Below are positions 54,174-63,205 of a stretch of DNA of 64,000 bases, in pieces. Made by a program: the position numbers and the translations under genes. The notes under the pieces were generated by a model. The model saw only the letters and a program-made list of their open reading frames with translations. It was not told the DNA's origin and did no database searches. Source of the stretch: JAEYZM01 sp943372195 (lineage in GTDB: Bacteria; Bacteroidota; Bacteroidia; Sphingobacteriales; Sphingobacteriaceae); contig CALRXS010000013.1 in assembly GCA_943372195.1 (NCBI GenBank), forward strand, positions 1 to 64,000. The letters are read 5' to 3'. Each line of letters opens with the position of its first letter. Within the stretch, counting starts at the first letter, position 1.

Positions 54174-54812
54174 ATGGCAGATATAGATAGCAGCGGCGGC
54201 GGCGGACATAAGAAAGGCAAGAAAGTCAGAGGTAAGAAAATGTCAACGAGAGTTGACTTTACACCAATGGTTGACTTGGGTTTCTTATTGATCACATTCT
54301 TCATGTTAACAACATCGATGAATAAGCCTCAGACCATGGAGATCAACATGCCGGTGAAAGATAAAGAATTGACTGAAGAAGAACAGACGAAAGTTAAAGC
54401 TTCACAGGCAATGACTATTCTTCTAACAAAAGACAATAAAGTAGTTTACTATTTTGTTGATGGCAAAACTGGTGAGCCAGGTACTCCTCAAGTAACCAAT
54501 TTTGGTAAAGGTGGTATTAGAGCTGTTCTTTTGAAAGAAAACCGCATGCGTAACGACAAAGTAGATTCAATAGCCATCTACAAAGAGCAGTTACAAACAA
54601 ATAAAATTGATGAAGAAACGTTTAAAGCTAGAGTAGGTGATATTAAATCATTTAAAGATGGATTAATTGTACTTATAAAAGCTGACGACGAATCTAAGTA
54701 TAAAAACCTAGTTGATATTTTGGACGAGATGAACATCTGTAACATTGGCCGTTATGCCGTAGTAGATATAACACCTATGGAAGTAGATATGTTGAAAGAG
54801 ACTCCATTGTAA
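54174..54812 (+). CDS. exbD: ExbD/TolR family biopolymer transport protein (second copy)
   Basis: 212 aa. The N-terminus is glycine/lysine rich (SSGGGGHKKGKKVRGKK) and the membrane helix is DFTPMVDLGFLLITFFMLTTSM with the conserved Asp; the periplasmic part differs from the first copy. The pair could form a hetero-dimer in the ExbB pore. 29 bases after the first copy. Confidence 0.94.
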   Translation: MADIDSSGGGGHKKGKKVRGKKMSTRVDFTPMVDLGFLLITFFMLTTSMNKPQTMEINMPVKDKELTEEEQTKVKASQAMTILLTKDNKVVYYFVDGKTGEPGTPQVTNFGKGGIRAVLLKENRMRNDKVDSIAIYKEQLQTNKIDEETFKARVGDIKSFKDGLIVLIKADDESKYKNLVDILDEMNICNIGRYAVVDITPMEVDMLKETPL

Positions 54813-54827
54813 TCGAAGAAATAAGTT

Positions 54828-55631
54828 ATGGCAGGTAAAATAGATTTATACGATGGTAAATGGATCGACCTAGTATTCAGAGGTAGAAACCAAGAATACG
54901 GGGCTTACGAAGTCCGTAAAGTATACCCTCGTAACGCAATGTTAGGTATTGTATTGGCAATTGTATTGTTTACTCTTGCAATAAGTGCGCCTTTAATTAT
55001 TAGGTTAATTACAAATGCGTTACCAGATGAAAAAGTTGTAACGGTAAATACAACTACAAATTTAGAGGAGCCACCTCCGGTAGATAAAAATCAACCGACA
55101 ACTCCTCCACCCCCACCCCCACCACCGTTGAAGTCGACTATTAAGTTTACTCCACCAGTGATTAAACCAGATGAGGAAGTTCCAGATGAACCACCTCCAA
55201 CACAAGAAAAACTACAAGAAGTAGATGCAGGTAAAAATACCGTAGAAGGTGACCCAGATGCTGATGTAGACTTAACAGGATTAGATGGTACAGGTGATGT
55301 GATAGGTGAGGTAGAACAAGCTTTTATTGCAGTAGAAGAAATGCCTGAATTCCCAGGTGGTGAAAGTGCACTTATTGCTCATATTGCAAAAAACACTAAG
55401 TATCCAGGTATAGCTCGTGAAAATAATATTGAAGGTAGAGTATTCATCTCTTTCGTTGTAGAAAAAGATGGTTCTATTTCAGATGCTAAAGTAATCAGAG
55501 GTATTGGTGGTGGTTGCGATGAAGAAGCATTAAGAGTAATAAAAGCATTACCAAGATTTAAACCTGGTAAGCAAAATGGACGTGCTGTACGTGTACAGTA
55601 CAATGTGCCTGTGAACTTTAAATTAATGTAA
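54828..55631 (+). CDS. tonB: TonB energy transducer
   Basis: 267 aa. A membrane helix around residues 35-58 (AMLGIVLAIVLFTLAISAPLI), then a proline-rich linker (PPPPPPPP run and many E/P) that spans the periplasm, and a TonB C-terminal domain: MPEFPGGESALIAHIAKNTKYP, EGRVFISFVVEKDGSI and DEEALRVIKALPRFKPGKQNG. It transmits ExbB/D movement to outer-membrane receptors. A weak hairpin (TCTCTTAAGAGA at 55633-55644) follows before the next gene. Confidence 0.95.
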   Translation: MAGKIDLYDGKWIDLVFRGRNQEYGAYEVRKVYPRNAMLGIVLAIVLFTLAISAPLIIRLITNALPDEKVVTVNTTTNLEEPPPVDKNQPTTPPPPPPPPLKSTIKFTPPVIKPDEEVPDEPPPTQEKLQEVDAGKNTVEGDPDADVDLTGLDGTGDVIGEVEQAFIAVEEMPEFPGGESALIAHIAKNTKYPGIARENNIEGRVFISFVVEKDGSISDAKVIRGIGGGCDEEALRVIKALPRFKPGKQNGRAVRVQYNVPVNFKLM

Positions 55632-55651
55632 TTCTCTTAAGAGATTTTACA

Positions 55652-55894
55652 ATGGAAAGTAAGGAACGATTAGAACACACGATGAGTGTAAGAGAAAAAG
55701 TGTTTTTTGTGTTCGGGTTATTAATGGCTTTAGTATATTTATCAATAGGCGCAGCCCTGTTACTAATACCTGAATTCCTTGCTGATTATCATAAAATTAT
55801 TAAAACAGGAATAGGCTGTGTTTTCATAGTCTATTCCTTTTTTCGTTTTTATCGAACAATCAAAAAATATAGATCTATAGATGATGAATTGTAA
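55652..55894 (+). CDS. Small membrane protein with two helices
   Basis: 80 aa. Charged N-terminus (MESKERLEHTMSVREK), then two hydrophobic helices (VFFVFGLLMALVYLSIGAALLLI and IIKTGIGCVFIVYSFFRFY), basic tail. Conserved by position in Bacteroidota TonB operons as far as I recall; no known function. Overlaps the next gene by 11 to 14 bases. Confidence 0.82.
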   Translation: MESKERLEHTMSVREKVFFVFGLLMALVYLSIGAALLLIPEFLADYHKIIKTGIGCVFIVYSFFRFYRTIKKYRSIDDEL

Positions 55895-56816
55895 AAACAT
55901 ATTGCTAATTCTATCTACTGTTTTTTTGTTTTCTTGTACTCAAAAAGATAAATATGGTAAAGAGTTAAGCACTACAACCTCTGGCACAGTAGAGATTGTT
56001 GTAGATGAAACCCTCATGCCTATTGTAGATTCAGAAGAACAAGTGTTTGAAACAATTTACCCAAAAGCCAATTTAGAAATCACTTACTTACCAGAAGCAG
56101 AAGCTATAGCTAGATTCATCAATGATAGCGCTCAACTTATTATATTACCTAGAGAGTTAAGCGATCAAGAAATATCTATTTTTAAAGAACGAAAATTATC
56201 TATTCCTAGATCTAATAAAATTGCAACAGATGCAATTGCCTTAATTGTCAATAAAAATAATACAGATACTACACTTGAAATTTCACAAGTAAGAGATATT
56301 ATAAGAGGCAACATCAAGAATTGGAAACAACTTGATGCTAAATCTAATTTAACTGATATCAATATAGTTTACGACAATCCAAATAGTAGTACTGTAAAGT
56401 ACATGATGGATTTAGTGAAACAAAAAGACCTTAAAGGTTATGCATTAAAGTCTAACAAAGAAGTAATTTCTTATGTTGGACAAAACAAAAACGCATTAGG
56501 TATCATTGGTATTAACTGGATAAGTGACCTTGATGATTCAAGTACTACTTATTTCAAACAAAACATCAATGTTATTGGTATTAAGGAGGATGCTACTGAA
56601 GAAGGAGACGATTATTTTTATCAACCGTATCAAGCTTATTTAGCTACTAAACAATATGCCTTGATAAGATCAGTTTATACTATATGTAGAGAGCCACGAG
56701 CTGGATTAGCAACAGGTTTTGCATCGTTTATTGCAGGCGATAAAGGTCAAAGGGTAATATTGAAATCCGGACTTCTACCAGCAAATGCACCAATAAGAAT
56801 TATATCAACAGAATAG
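55881..56816 (+). CDS. PstS-like phosphate-binding lipoprotein
   Basis: 311 aa. Lipoprotein signal LLILSTVFLFSCTQ with Cys at the lipobox. The mature part is a periplasmic binding fold of the PBP_like (phosphate/tungstate) type: TVEIVVDETLMPIVDSEE, ATDAIALIVNKNNTDTTLEISQVRDIIRGNIKNW in parts and ENPNSSTVKYMM-like anion-binding loops. No PstABC transporter is present here, so it is not a standard phosphate uptake system; in this operon it may sense or present anions. ATG 55884 is an alternative start. Confidence 0.85.
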   Translation: MMNCKNILLILSTVFLFSCTQKDKYGKELSTTTSGTVEIVVDETLMPIVDSEEQVFETIYPKANLEITYLPEAEAIARFINDSAQLIILPRELSDQEISIFKERKLSIPRSNKIATDAIALIVNKNNTDTTLEISQVRDIIRGNIKNWKQLDAKSNLTDINIVYDNPNSSTVKYMMDLVKQKDLKGYALKSNKEVISYVGQNKNALGIIGINWISDLDDSSTTYFKQNINVIGIKEDATEEGDDYFYQPYQAYLATKQYALIRSVYTICREPRAGLATGFASFIAGDKGQRVILKSGLLPANAPIRIISTE

Positions 56817-56851
56817 AATATAAATATTAAAAAATACAATTGAATAATAAG

Positions 56852-58447
56852 ATGAGAATGTTAAAGAGAATTAGTTTGGCTATAGGAGCTTTGGCTTTGA
56901 CGATTACATTTGCTAAAGCACAGACTGCTTTAGAGGGTATAAGAGCTATAGAGGTAGAACAATATGAAAATGCTAAAAAGATATTTTCTGCTCTAATAAG
57001 TGTAAACCCTAGTGATGCTAATAATTACTATTACATGGGTAAAGCTTTTTATGGTCAAGAAAAAATTGATTCAGCAAAAATCTATTTTGATAAAGGGTTA
57101 GAAATAAATGCCAATTCTTCATTAAACATTGTTGGTAATGGTTCAATATTATTTGATACAGGCAATGAGGCTGAAGCTAAAGCTAAATTCGAACAAGCTG
57201 TAACTTTAACTCAAGCGAAAGACTACCAAACATTACTTGATATTGGTAAAGCTTATACAGAACTTGGTAAAAAGAATTACAACGAAGCATTGAATTATTT
57301 AACTCGTGCTAAAAATTTAAATATTAAAAATCCAGAAGTTTTTGTTGCAATTGGTGATGTTTATATGCAACAAGTAAATGGTACTGAAGCAATCAAGTTT
57401 TATAACGAAGCATTAAAGTTAAACCCTAACTATGTGAATGCTTATGTGAGAACTGGTAAACTATATACTAGAGCTTTGAATTATCAAGAAGCTAAATCGG
57501 CATTTGAAAAAGCAATTACAATTGATGCAGCTTATGCACCTATTTATAGAGAATTAGGCGAGTTAGAATTGACTGCAAAAAAATATGATTTAGCGGTTGA
57601 GAATTATAAGAAATACATGGACTTAACAGATAAGTCATTGAACTCGCAATTACGTTATGCACGTTTCTTATACTTAGGTAAACAATATCAAGAGTCGGCA
57701 GATTTAATCAAGCAAATTATACCGAAAGATTCATCAGATAATATCATCTTTAGATTATTAGGTTATGCTTCATATGAAATTAAAGATTATAAAACTGGTT
57801 TAACTGCAATGAATAAATTCTTTGCAATGAACCCAACGAAAATTTTGGCACAAGATTATTCATACCTAGGTAAATTACAAGTAAAGAATAAGCTAGATTC
57901 AATGGGTGTTTCTAACATCACAAAAGCAATTGAGATGGATTCTACATCGAAAGATTTATATGGTGATTTAGCTGAAGCATATTTTTCAATGAAAAAATAT
58001 AAAATGGCAGGTGAAGCATACGAAAAGAAAATCGAAGGTTCACAACCTACAGCTGTAGATCATTTTAATATTGGTAGAGCGTATTACTTCGGATTAGAGT
58101 TTGTGAAATCAGATACAGCTTTTTCAAACTTAATTAAAATCAAAGCCGATTTCCCTACGGCTTGGTTATACAGAGCTAGAAATAATTATAGAATAGATGA
58201 TGCTGATGGTAATTCAGAAGGAATGGCTAAGCCTTACTATGAGAAATTCATTGAATTAACAACTACAGACGCTAAGTTTGATGTTAAGAAATCTGGTAAA
58301 GATTTAATCGAGGCTTACAAATATTTAGGAGACTATTACTTTACAAATGCAAAAGACAACGCAACCTCTAAAACATATTGGTTAAAAGTTTTAGAAATAG
58401 ACCCTAATGATAAACAAGCAAAAGCAGTTTTGCCAGAATTAAAATAA
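56852..58447 (+). CDS. Secreted TPR repeat protein
   Basis: 531 aa from ATG 56852; an upstream TTG is rejected. Signal peptide (ISLAIGALALTITFAKAQ) then about a dozen tetratricopeptide repeats (for example AIKFYNEALKLNPNYVNAYVRTGKLYTRA and SAKIYFDKGLEINANS), a helical solenoid that binds other proteins. Periplasmic. It ends the exbB-tonB operon, 22 bases before nuoA, and probably organises a TonB-related complex; that role is inference from position. Confidence 0.88.
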   Translation: MRMLKRISLAIGALALTITFAKAQTALEGIRAIEVEQYENAKKIFSALISVNPSDANNYYYMGKAFYGQEKIDSAKIYFDKGLEINANSSLNIVGNGSILFDTGNEAEAKAKFEQAVTLTQAKDYQTLLDIGKAYTELGKKNYNEALNYLTRAKNLNIKNPEVFVAIGDVYMQQVNGTEAIKFYNEALKLNPNYVNAYVRTGKLYTRALNYQEAKSAFEKAITIDAAYAPIYRELGELELTAKKYDLAVENYKKYMDLTDKSLNSQLRYARFLYLGKQYQESADLIKQIIPKDSSDNIIFRLLGYASYEIKDYKTGLTAMNKFFAMNPTKILAQDYSYLGKLQVKNKLDSMGVSNITKAIEMDSTSKDLYGDLAEAYFSMKKYKMAGEAYEKKIEGSQPTAVDHFNIGRAYYFGLEFVKSDTAFSNLIKIKADFPTAWLYRARNNYRIDDADGNSEGMAKPYYEKFIELTTTDAKFDVKKSGKDLIEAYKYLGDYYFTNAKDNATSKTYWLKVLEIDPNDKQAKAVLPELK

Positions 58448-58468
58448 TATTACATAACACTTATATAA

Positions 58469-58840
58469 ATGGAAAGCAATTTTCTACCATCAGACTACTT
58501 CCCGATCATTCTGCAACTAATTGCAGCATTAGGTTTTGTTGGTGTAACTATGTTAGCAACACATTTCATTGGTCCGAAAAGAAAAACTAAAGACAAATTA
58601 GAGAATTTCGAGTGCGGTATTGAGCAACAAGGTGATGCACGTTCACCTATTTCTGTAAAGTACTTTCTAGTGGCTATTTTGTTTGTACTTTTTGACGTCG
58701 AAGTAATCTTTATGTACCCTTGGGCTGTCAATTTTAGAGAGTTTGGAGTACAAGGATTAATCGAAATGTTTGTGTTCATTGGCTTACTTTTAGCGGGCTT
58801 TATTTACGTTATAAAAAAGGGTGCTTTAGACTGGGAATAA
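58469..58840 (+). CDS. nuoA: NADH-quinone oxidoreductase subunit A
   Basis: 123 aa, three membrane helices: IILQLIAALGFVGVTMLATHF, KYFLVAILFVLFDVEVIFMYPW and EMFVFIGLLLAGFIYVI. FECGIEQQGDARSPISVKYFL and FDVEVIFMYPWAV are the NuoA signatures, the former at the quinone-site loop. Starts complex I. Separated from nuoB by a 110-base gap with its own promoter. Confidence 0.97.
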   Translation: MESNFLPSDYFPIILQLIAALGFVGVTMLATHFIGPKRKTKDKLENFECGIEQQGDARSPISVKYFLVAILFVLFDVEVIFMYPWAVNFREFGVQGLIEMFVFIGLLLAGFIYVIKKGALDWE

Positions 58841-58886
58841 ATAAGATATTTTCATTGCTAAAAACCTTTAAAATCAATATTTGTTG

Positions 58887-58932
58887 TAGATTTGCCGCTC
58901 ATCCTCTAACTAAAGGATGAGCGTTTTATTTA
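58887..58932 (+). promoter_or_regulatory. nuoB promoter with 5' stem-loop
   Basis: TAGATTTG (58887-58894) matches TAnnTTTG. Two bases later CGCTCATCCT (58896-58905) pairs with AGGATGAGCG (58914-58923), a perfect 10-bp stem with loop of 8, followed by TTTTATTT. It may act as a 5' stabiliser or attenuator for nuoB-G, or as a terminator for nuoA. Confidence 0.6.
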
Positions 58933-58950
58933 ATAATAAAACTTTACTCT

Positions 58951-59493
58951 ATGAGCGATATAAAAATTGTACAAGCACCGGAAGGTGTACAGGGCGAAGG
59001 TTACTTTGCTACTAGTATAGATAAAGTAGTCGGACTTGCACGTTCACATTCATTGTGGCCATTGCCATTTGCAACTTCATGTTGTGGTATTGAGTTCATG
59101 GCAACCATGGGTTCCCATTATGATTTTGCTCGATTCGGATCTGAAAGACCTAGTTTCTCTCCACGTCAGGCTGACTTATTAATGGTAATGGGTACCATCG
59201 CTAAAAAGATGGGTCCAATTCTAAAACAAGTTTATTTACAGATGGCTGAGCCTCGTTGGGTAATTGCTGTTGGTGCATGCGCTTCATCAGGCGGTATTTT
59301 CGACACTTACAGCGTAATGCAAGGTATCGACGAAGTTATTCCGGTGGATGTTTACGTTCCAGGTTGCCCTCCAAGACCAGAAGCAATTATCGATGGTTTC
59401 AATAGAATTCAAGATTTGGTTAAAAACGAACCAATGAGAAGAAGAAACCTACCAGAATATCAAGAATTATTAGCACAATACGGAATTCAATAA
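58951..59493 (+). CDS. nuoB: NADH-quinone oxidoreductase subunit B
   Basis: 180 aa. ATSCCGIEFMATMGSHYDFARFG holds the two adjacent Cys of cluster N2, with VGACASSGGIFDTYS and VPGCPPRPEAIIDG giving the other ligands. It carries electrons to quinone with NuoD. ATG 58951. Confidence 0.98.
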   Translation: MSDIKIVQAPEGVQGEGYFATSIDKVVGLARSHSLWPLPFATSCCGIEFMATMGSHYDFARFGSERPSFSPRQADLLMVMGTIAKKMGPILKQVYLQMAEPRWVIAVGACASSGGIFDTYSVMQGIDEVIPVDVYVPGCPPRPEAIIDGFNRIQDLVKNEPMRRRNLPEYQELLAQYGIQ

Positions 59494-59495
59494 TC

Positions 59496-59993
59496 ATGGC
59501 TATAGATAAAGATAGTTTAATAAGTGATTTGCAATCGAAGTATGGTAACGCTATTCAAAACATTGAAGAGCAATACGGTCTTTTGTCATTTCACACCAAC
59601 AAAGATCAAATCATTCCGATTCTTACTTACCTAAACGAAAATGAAACTTACAGATTCAGATTCTTAACTGATGTTTGTGGTGTTCATTATGCTGATGAAA
59701 AACAGCTTGCTGTTGTATATCATGTTCATAGCATGGAAAACGATTTTAGATTAAGAATTAAAGTTTTCTTACCTGAATCTAATCCGAAAATTCCAACCGC
59801 TTGCAAACTTTATAGATCTGCAAATTGGCAAGAAAGAGAGACATATGATTTCTTCGGAATTATCTTTGAAGGTCACCCTAACTTAAAAAGAATTTTAAAT
59901 GTCGACGATATGGTAGCTTTTCCATTAAGAAAAGAATTTCCACTAGAAGACCCTAACAGAGTTGATAAAGACGATAGCTACTTCGGTAGATAA
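59496..59993 (+). CDS. nuoC: NADH-quinone oxidoreductase subunit C
   Basis: 165 aa. The 30-kDa-type subunit with RSANWQERETYDFFGIIFEGHPNLKRIL in parts, ending in PLRKEFPLEDPNR. Separate from nuoD here, not fused. Two bases after nuoB. Confidence 0.96.
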   Translation: MAIDKDSLISDLQSKYGNAIQNIEEQYGLLSFHTNKDQIIPILTYLNENETYRFRFLTDVCGVHYADEKQLAVVYHVHSMENDFRLRIKVFLPESNPKIPTACKLYRSANWQERETYDFFGIIFEGHPNLKRILNVDDMVAFPLRKEFPLEDPNRVDKDDSYFGR

Positions 59994-60008
59994 CATAAGC
60001 ATATAAAA

Positions 60009-61217
60009 ATGGCGCATATTCAATTAGGTGAAGATTCATTAGAGAAAGAAACCACGACCCTAAATCTTGGTCCGACTCACCCTGCCACACACGGTGTATT
60101 TCAAAACGTGTTAGAGATGGATGGTGAACGCATAGTAAGTGCAGAATCTACTATCGGTTATATTCATCGTGCTTTCGAAAAAATTGCAGAACACAGACCT
60201 TATTACCAAATAACTCCTCTTACTGATAGAATGAATTACTGTTCTTCTCCGATTAATAACTTCGGATGGCATATGACAGTAGAGAAGTTGCTAGGTGTAG
60301 AGACTCCCAAAAGAGTTGACTACATGCGAATCATCGTAATGGAGTTAGCTCGTATTTCTGACCATTTAATTTGCAATGGAATATTAGGTGTAGATACAGG
60401 TGCATTTACTGGCTTCTTGTATTTGATGCAAGAGCGCGAACATATTTATGAAATTTACGAAGAAATTTGTGGTGCACGTTTAACAACAAACTTCGGTAGA
60501 GTGGGTGGCTTTGAAAGAGATTTCAACGAAAAAGCAATTGCAAAAATCAAGAAATTCTTAAAAGATTTCCCACCAATTTTAAAAACTTTTGAAGATCTAT
60601 TTAATAGAAATAGAATCTTTATTGATCGTACTAAAGATGTAGGTCCTATATCTGCTGAAGATGCATTAAACTATGGCTTCACTGGCCCATGCTTAAGAGC
60701 TGCTGGAGTTGATTATGATTTACGTGCAACAAGTCCTTATTCTTCTTACAATGAATTTGATTTCGAAATACCTGTAGGTACTACTGGTGATACGTACGAT
60801 AGATTCATGGTAAGAAATGAAGAAATCAAACAAAGTTTGAGATTAATCGAACAGGCTTTGGCAAAAATGGAAAAAGAAGAAAAAGGAATTTTCCATGCTG
60901 ATGTTCCTGAATTTTATTTGCCTCCAAAGGAACAAGTATATAATAATATGGAAGCTTTAATCTATCACTTTAAAATTGTGATGGGTGAAGTTGAAGTTCC
61001 AAAAGGTGAAGTATATCATGCTGTAGAAGGTGGTAATGGTGAGTTAGGTTTCTACTTAATTTCACAAGGTGGTAGATCTCCATTTAGACTACACTTCCGC
61101 AGACCATGCTTTATTATTTATCAAGCTTTTGCTGAGATGTGCAAAGGACAATTATTGTCAGATGCAATTATCACCATGAGTAGTTTAAACGTTATTGCAG
61201 GAGAATTAGACGCATAA
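60009..61217 (+). CDS. nuoD: NADH-quinone oxidoreductase subunit D
   Basis: 402 aa. LNLGPTHPATHGVFQNVLEMDGE, GYIHRAFEKIAEHRPYYQITPLTDR, ARISDHLICNG and the C-terminal RGGRSPFRLHFRRPCF-like region are the 49-kDa subunit signatures, forming the quinone pocket with NuoB. 15 bases after nuoC. Confidence 0.97.
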   Translation: MAHIQLGEDSLEKETTTLNLGPTHPATHGVFQNVLEMDGERIVSAESTIGYIHRAFEKIAEHRPYYQITPLTDRMNYCSSPINNFGWHMTVEKLLGVETPKRVDYMRIIVMELARISDHLICNGILGVDTGAFTGFLYLMQEREHIYEIYEEICGARLTTNFGRVGGFERDFNEKAIAKIKKFLKDFPPILKTFEDLFNRNRIFIDRTKDVGPISAEDALNYGFTGPCLRAAGVDYDLRATSPYSSYNEFDFEIPVGTTGDTYDRFMVRNEEIKQSLRLIEQALAKMEKEEKGIFHADVPEFYLPPKEQVYNNMEALIYHFKIVMGEVEVPKGEVYHAVEGGNGELGFYLISQGGRSPFRLHFRRPCFIIYQAFAEMCKGQLLSDAIITMSSLNVIAGELDA

Positions 61218-61219
61218 AA

Positions 61220-61738
61220 ATGAGCAGCACTTTTTCAAAAGAAACATTAGAAATCATCGATCAGATGATTGCTCGATACCCTGAAGGAAAACATAAATCA
61301 GCATTGATTCCTGTTTTGCATTTAGCGCAAGCTGAGTTCGGTGGATGGTTAAGCACAGAAACAATGGATCATGTTGCAGAGGTATTGCAACTAAAACCAA
61401 TTGAAGTGTACGAAGTAGCATCGTTCTACTCTATGTTCAATTTAAAACCAGTTGGTAAATGTGTTTTAGAAGTTTGTCATACTGGTCCATGTGCAATTAA
61501 TGGAGCAGAAGATTTAGTAAAATATTTGGAGCAAAAATTAAATATTAAAGTTGGCGAAACTACTGCTGACGGAATGTTCACTTTAAAAGAAGTTGAATGT
61601 TTAGGTTCATGTGGTACTGCACCAATGTTACAATGTGGTAGAGACTATTTCGAAAATTTAACGAATGAAAAAGTTGATACCATGTTAGAAAAAATGAAAT
61701 CAGAAAATAGATTACGTTCATACGTAGATACGATATAA
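61220..61738 (+). CDS. nuoE: NADH-quinone oxidoreductase subunit E
   Basis: 172 aa thioredoxin-like [2Fe-2S] subunit. Ligands in CHTGPCAINGAEDL (two Cys) and VECLGSCGTAPMLQ (two Cys) hold cluster N1a, part of the NADH-oxidising module with NuoF. Two bases after nuoD. Confidence 0.97.
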   Translation: MSSTFSKETLEIIDQMIARYPEGKHKSALIPVLHLAQAEFGGWLSTETMDHVAEVLQLKPIEVYEVASFYSMFNLKPVGKCVLEVCHTGPCAINGAEDLVKYLEQKLNIKVGETTADGMFTLKEVECLGSCGTAPMLQCGRDYFENLTNEKVDTMLEKMKSENRLRSYVDTI

Positions 61739-61744
61739 TAAAAT

Positions 61745-63091
61745 ATGTCAAGAAGAATTTTATTAGAACACATAGATGAACCAGGTATTCAATCTTATGA
61801 TGTATATCGTAAGAAAGGCGGATACGCATCAGTAGAAAAAGCTTTGAAAACTATGTCGCCAGAAGATATAGTTGAAGAGGTAAAAAAATCAGGCTTAAGA
61901 GGTAGAGGTGGAGCTGGTTTCCCTACTGGTATGAAATGGAGTTTTTTGGCGAAGCCAGAAGGCAAGCCTCGTTATTTGGTATGTAATGCCGACGAGTCTG
62001 AACCAGGTACATTTAAAGATAGATACTTGATGGAAAAAATTCCTCATTCATTAATTGAGGGTATGATTACTTCAAGTTTTGCATTAGGTGCTAATACATC
62101 TTATATCTACATACGTGGTGAATATTTTTATGTTCTTAGAATTTTAGAAAAAGCAATCGCTGAAGCTTACGCTAATGGTTGGTTGGGTAAAAATATTTTA
62201 GGAACCGGATACAATTTAGATTTATATGTTCAAGCTGGTGCGGGTGCATATATCTGTGGTGAAGAAACAGCTTTATTAGAATCTTTAGAAGGTAAGCGTG
62301 GTAATCCACGAATTAAACCTCCGTTCCCAGCTATTGCTGGTTTGTACGCATGCCCTACTGTTGTAAATAACGTAGAAACCATTGCAGCAGTTCCCCATAT
62401 TGTTAATATGACAGGTGATGAATATGCAAAAGTAGGTAATGGTAGAAGTACCGGGACAAAATTAATTTCTGCATCTGGACATATTAATAACCCTGGTGTT
62501 TATGAAATCGAATTAGGAGTTTCTGTTGAAGAATTTATTTATTCTGATCAATATTGCGGTGGAATAAAAAATGGTAAAAAATTAAAAGCAGTAGTAGCTG
62601 GTGGTTCATCAGTTCCAATTTTACCTGCTAATTTAATTTTAAAAACTGCTGCAGGTGAACAAAGATTAATGACTTATGAATCTTTATCAGATGGTGGCTT
62701 TGCTACTGGTACGATGTTAGGTTCAGGCGGATTTATTGTTTACGATGAAGACAGTTGTATTGTAAGAAATACTTGGAATTTTTCTAGATTTTATCATCAT
62801 GAATCTTGTGGCCAATGTTCTCCTTGTAGAGAAGGTACTGGCTGGATGGAGAAAATTTTACATAGACTAGAATATGGTCATGGTAAAATGAGCGACATCG
62901 ATTTATTAGTTGATGTATCTAAAAAAATTGAAGGAAATACTATTTGCCCATTGGGTGATGCTGCTGCTTGGCCAGTAGCAAGTGCTATCAGACATTTTAG
63001 AGATGAGTTTGAATGGCATGTGAATGAACCAAAGTTGAGTCAAACACGCAACTTCGGATTAAAGCCAGAGCACGAAGCGATATTAGCTTAG
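61745..63091 (+). CDS. nuoF: NADH-quinone oxidoreductase subunit F
   Basis: 448 aa. NADH-binding GRGGAGFPTGMKWSFL, FMN-binding GAGAYICGEETALLESLEGKRG, and [4Fe-4S] ligands in ESCGQCSPCREGTGW with a later NTICPLGDAAAWP. It is the entry point for NADH electrons. Followed by a 114-base gap of short repeats before nuoG. Confidence 0.98.
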   Translation: MSRRILLEHIDEPGIQSYDVYRKKGGYASVEKALKTMSPEDIVEEVKKSGLRGRGGAGFPTGMKWSFLAKPEGKPRYLVCNADESEPGTFKDRYLMEKIPHSLIEGMITSSFALGANTSYIYIRGEYFYVLRILEKAIAEAYANGWLGKNILGTGYNLDLYVQAGAGAYICGEETALLESLEGKRGNPRIKPPFPAIAGLYACPTVVNNVETIAAVPHIVNMTGDEYAKVGNGRSTGTKLISASGHINNPGVYEIELGVSVEEFIYSDQYCGGIKNGKKLKAVVAGGSSVPILPANLILKTAAGEQRLMTYESLSDGGFATGTMLGSGGFIVYDEDSCIVRNTWNFSRFYHHESCGQCSPCREGTGWMEKILHRLEYGHGKMSDIDLLVDVSKKIEGNTICPLGDAAAWPVASAIRHFRDEFEWHVNEPKLSQTRNFGLKPEHEAILA

Positions 63092-63113
63092 TGATAAAAG
63101 AATATAGAAAATA

Positions 63114-63196
63114 GAAAAACGAAAATAGTCGAAGAAAAATTAAGTACTTATATTATTTCTTAGTGTCTTAATACTTTGTACTTAATACTTAATACT
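63114..63196 (+). repeat. Short repeats between nuoF and nuoG
   Basis: The 15-mer GAAAAACGAAAATAG (63114-63128) is identical to 33378-33392 after sdhA. Further on, ATTAAGTAC (63139-63147) and GTACTTAAT (63178-63186) are inverse, and TACTTAATACTTAATACT is a near-tandem 7-base repeat. No T-run terminator or clear promoter is seen here. Confidence 0.5.
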
Positions 63197-63205
63197 AAAA
63201 TAAAG

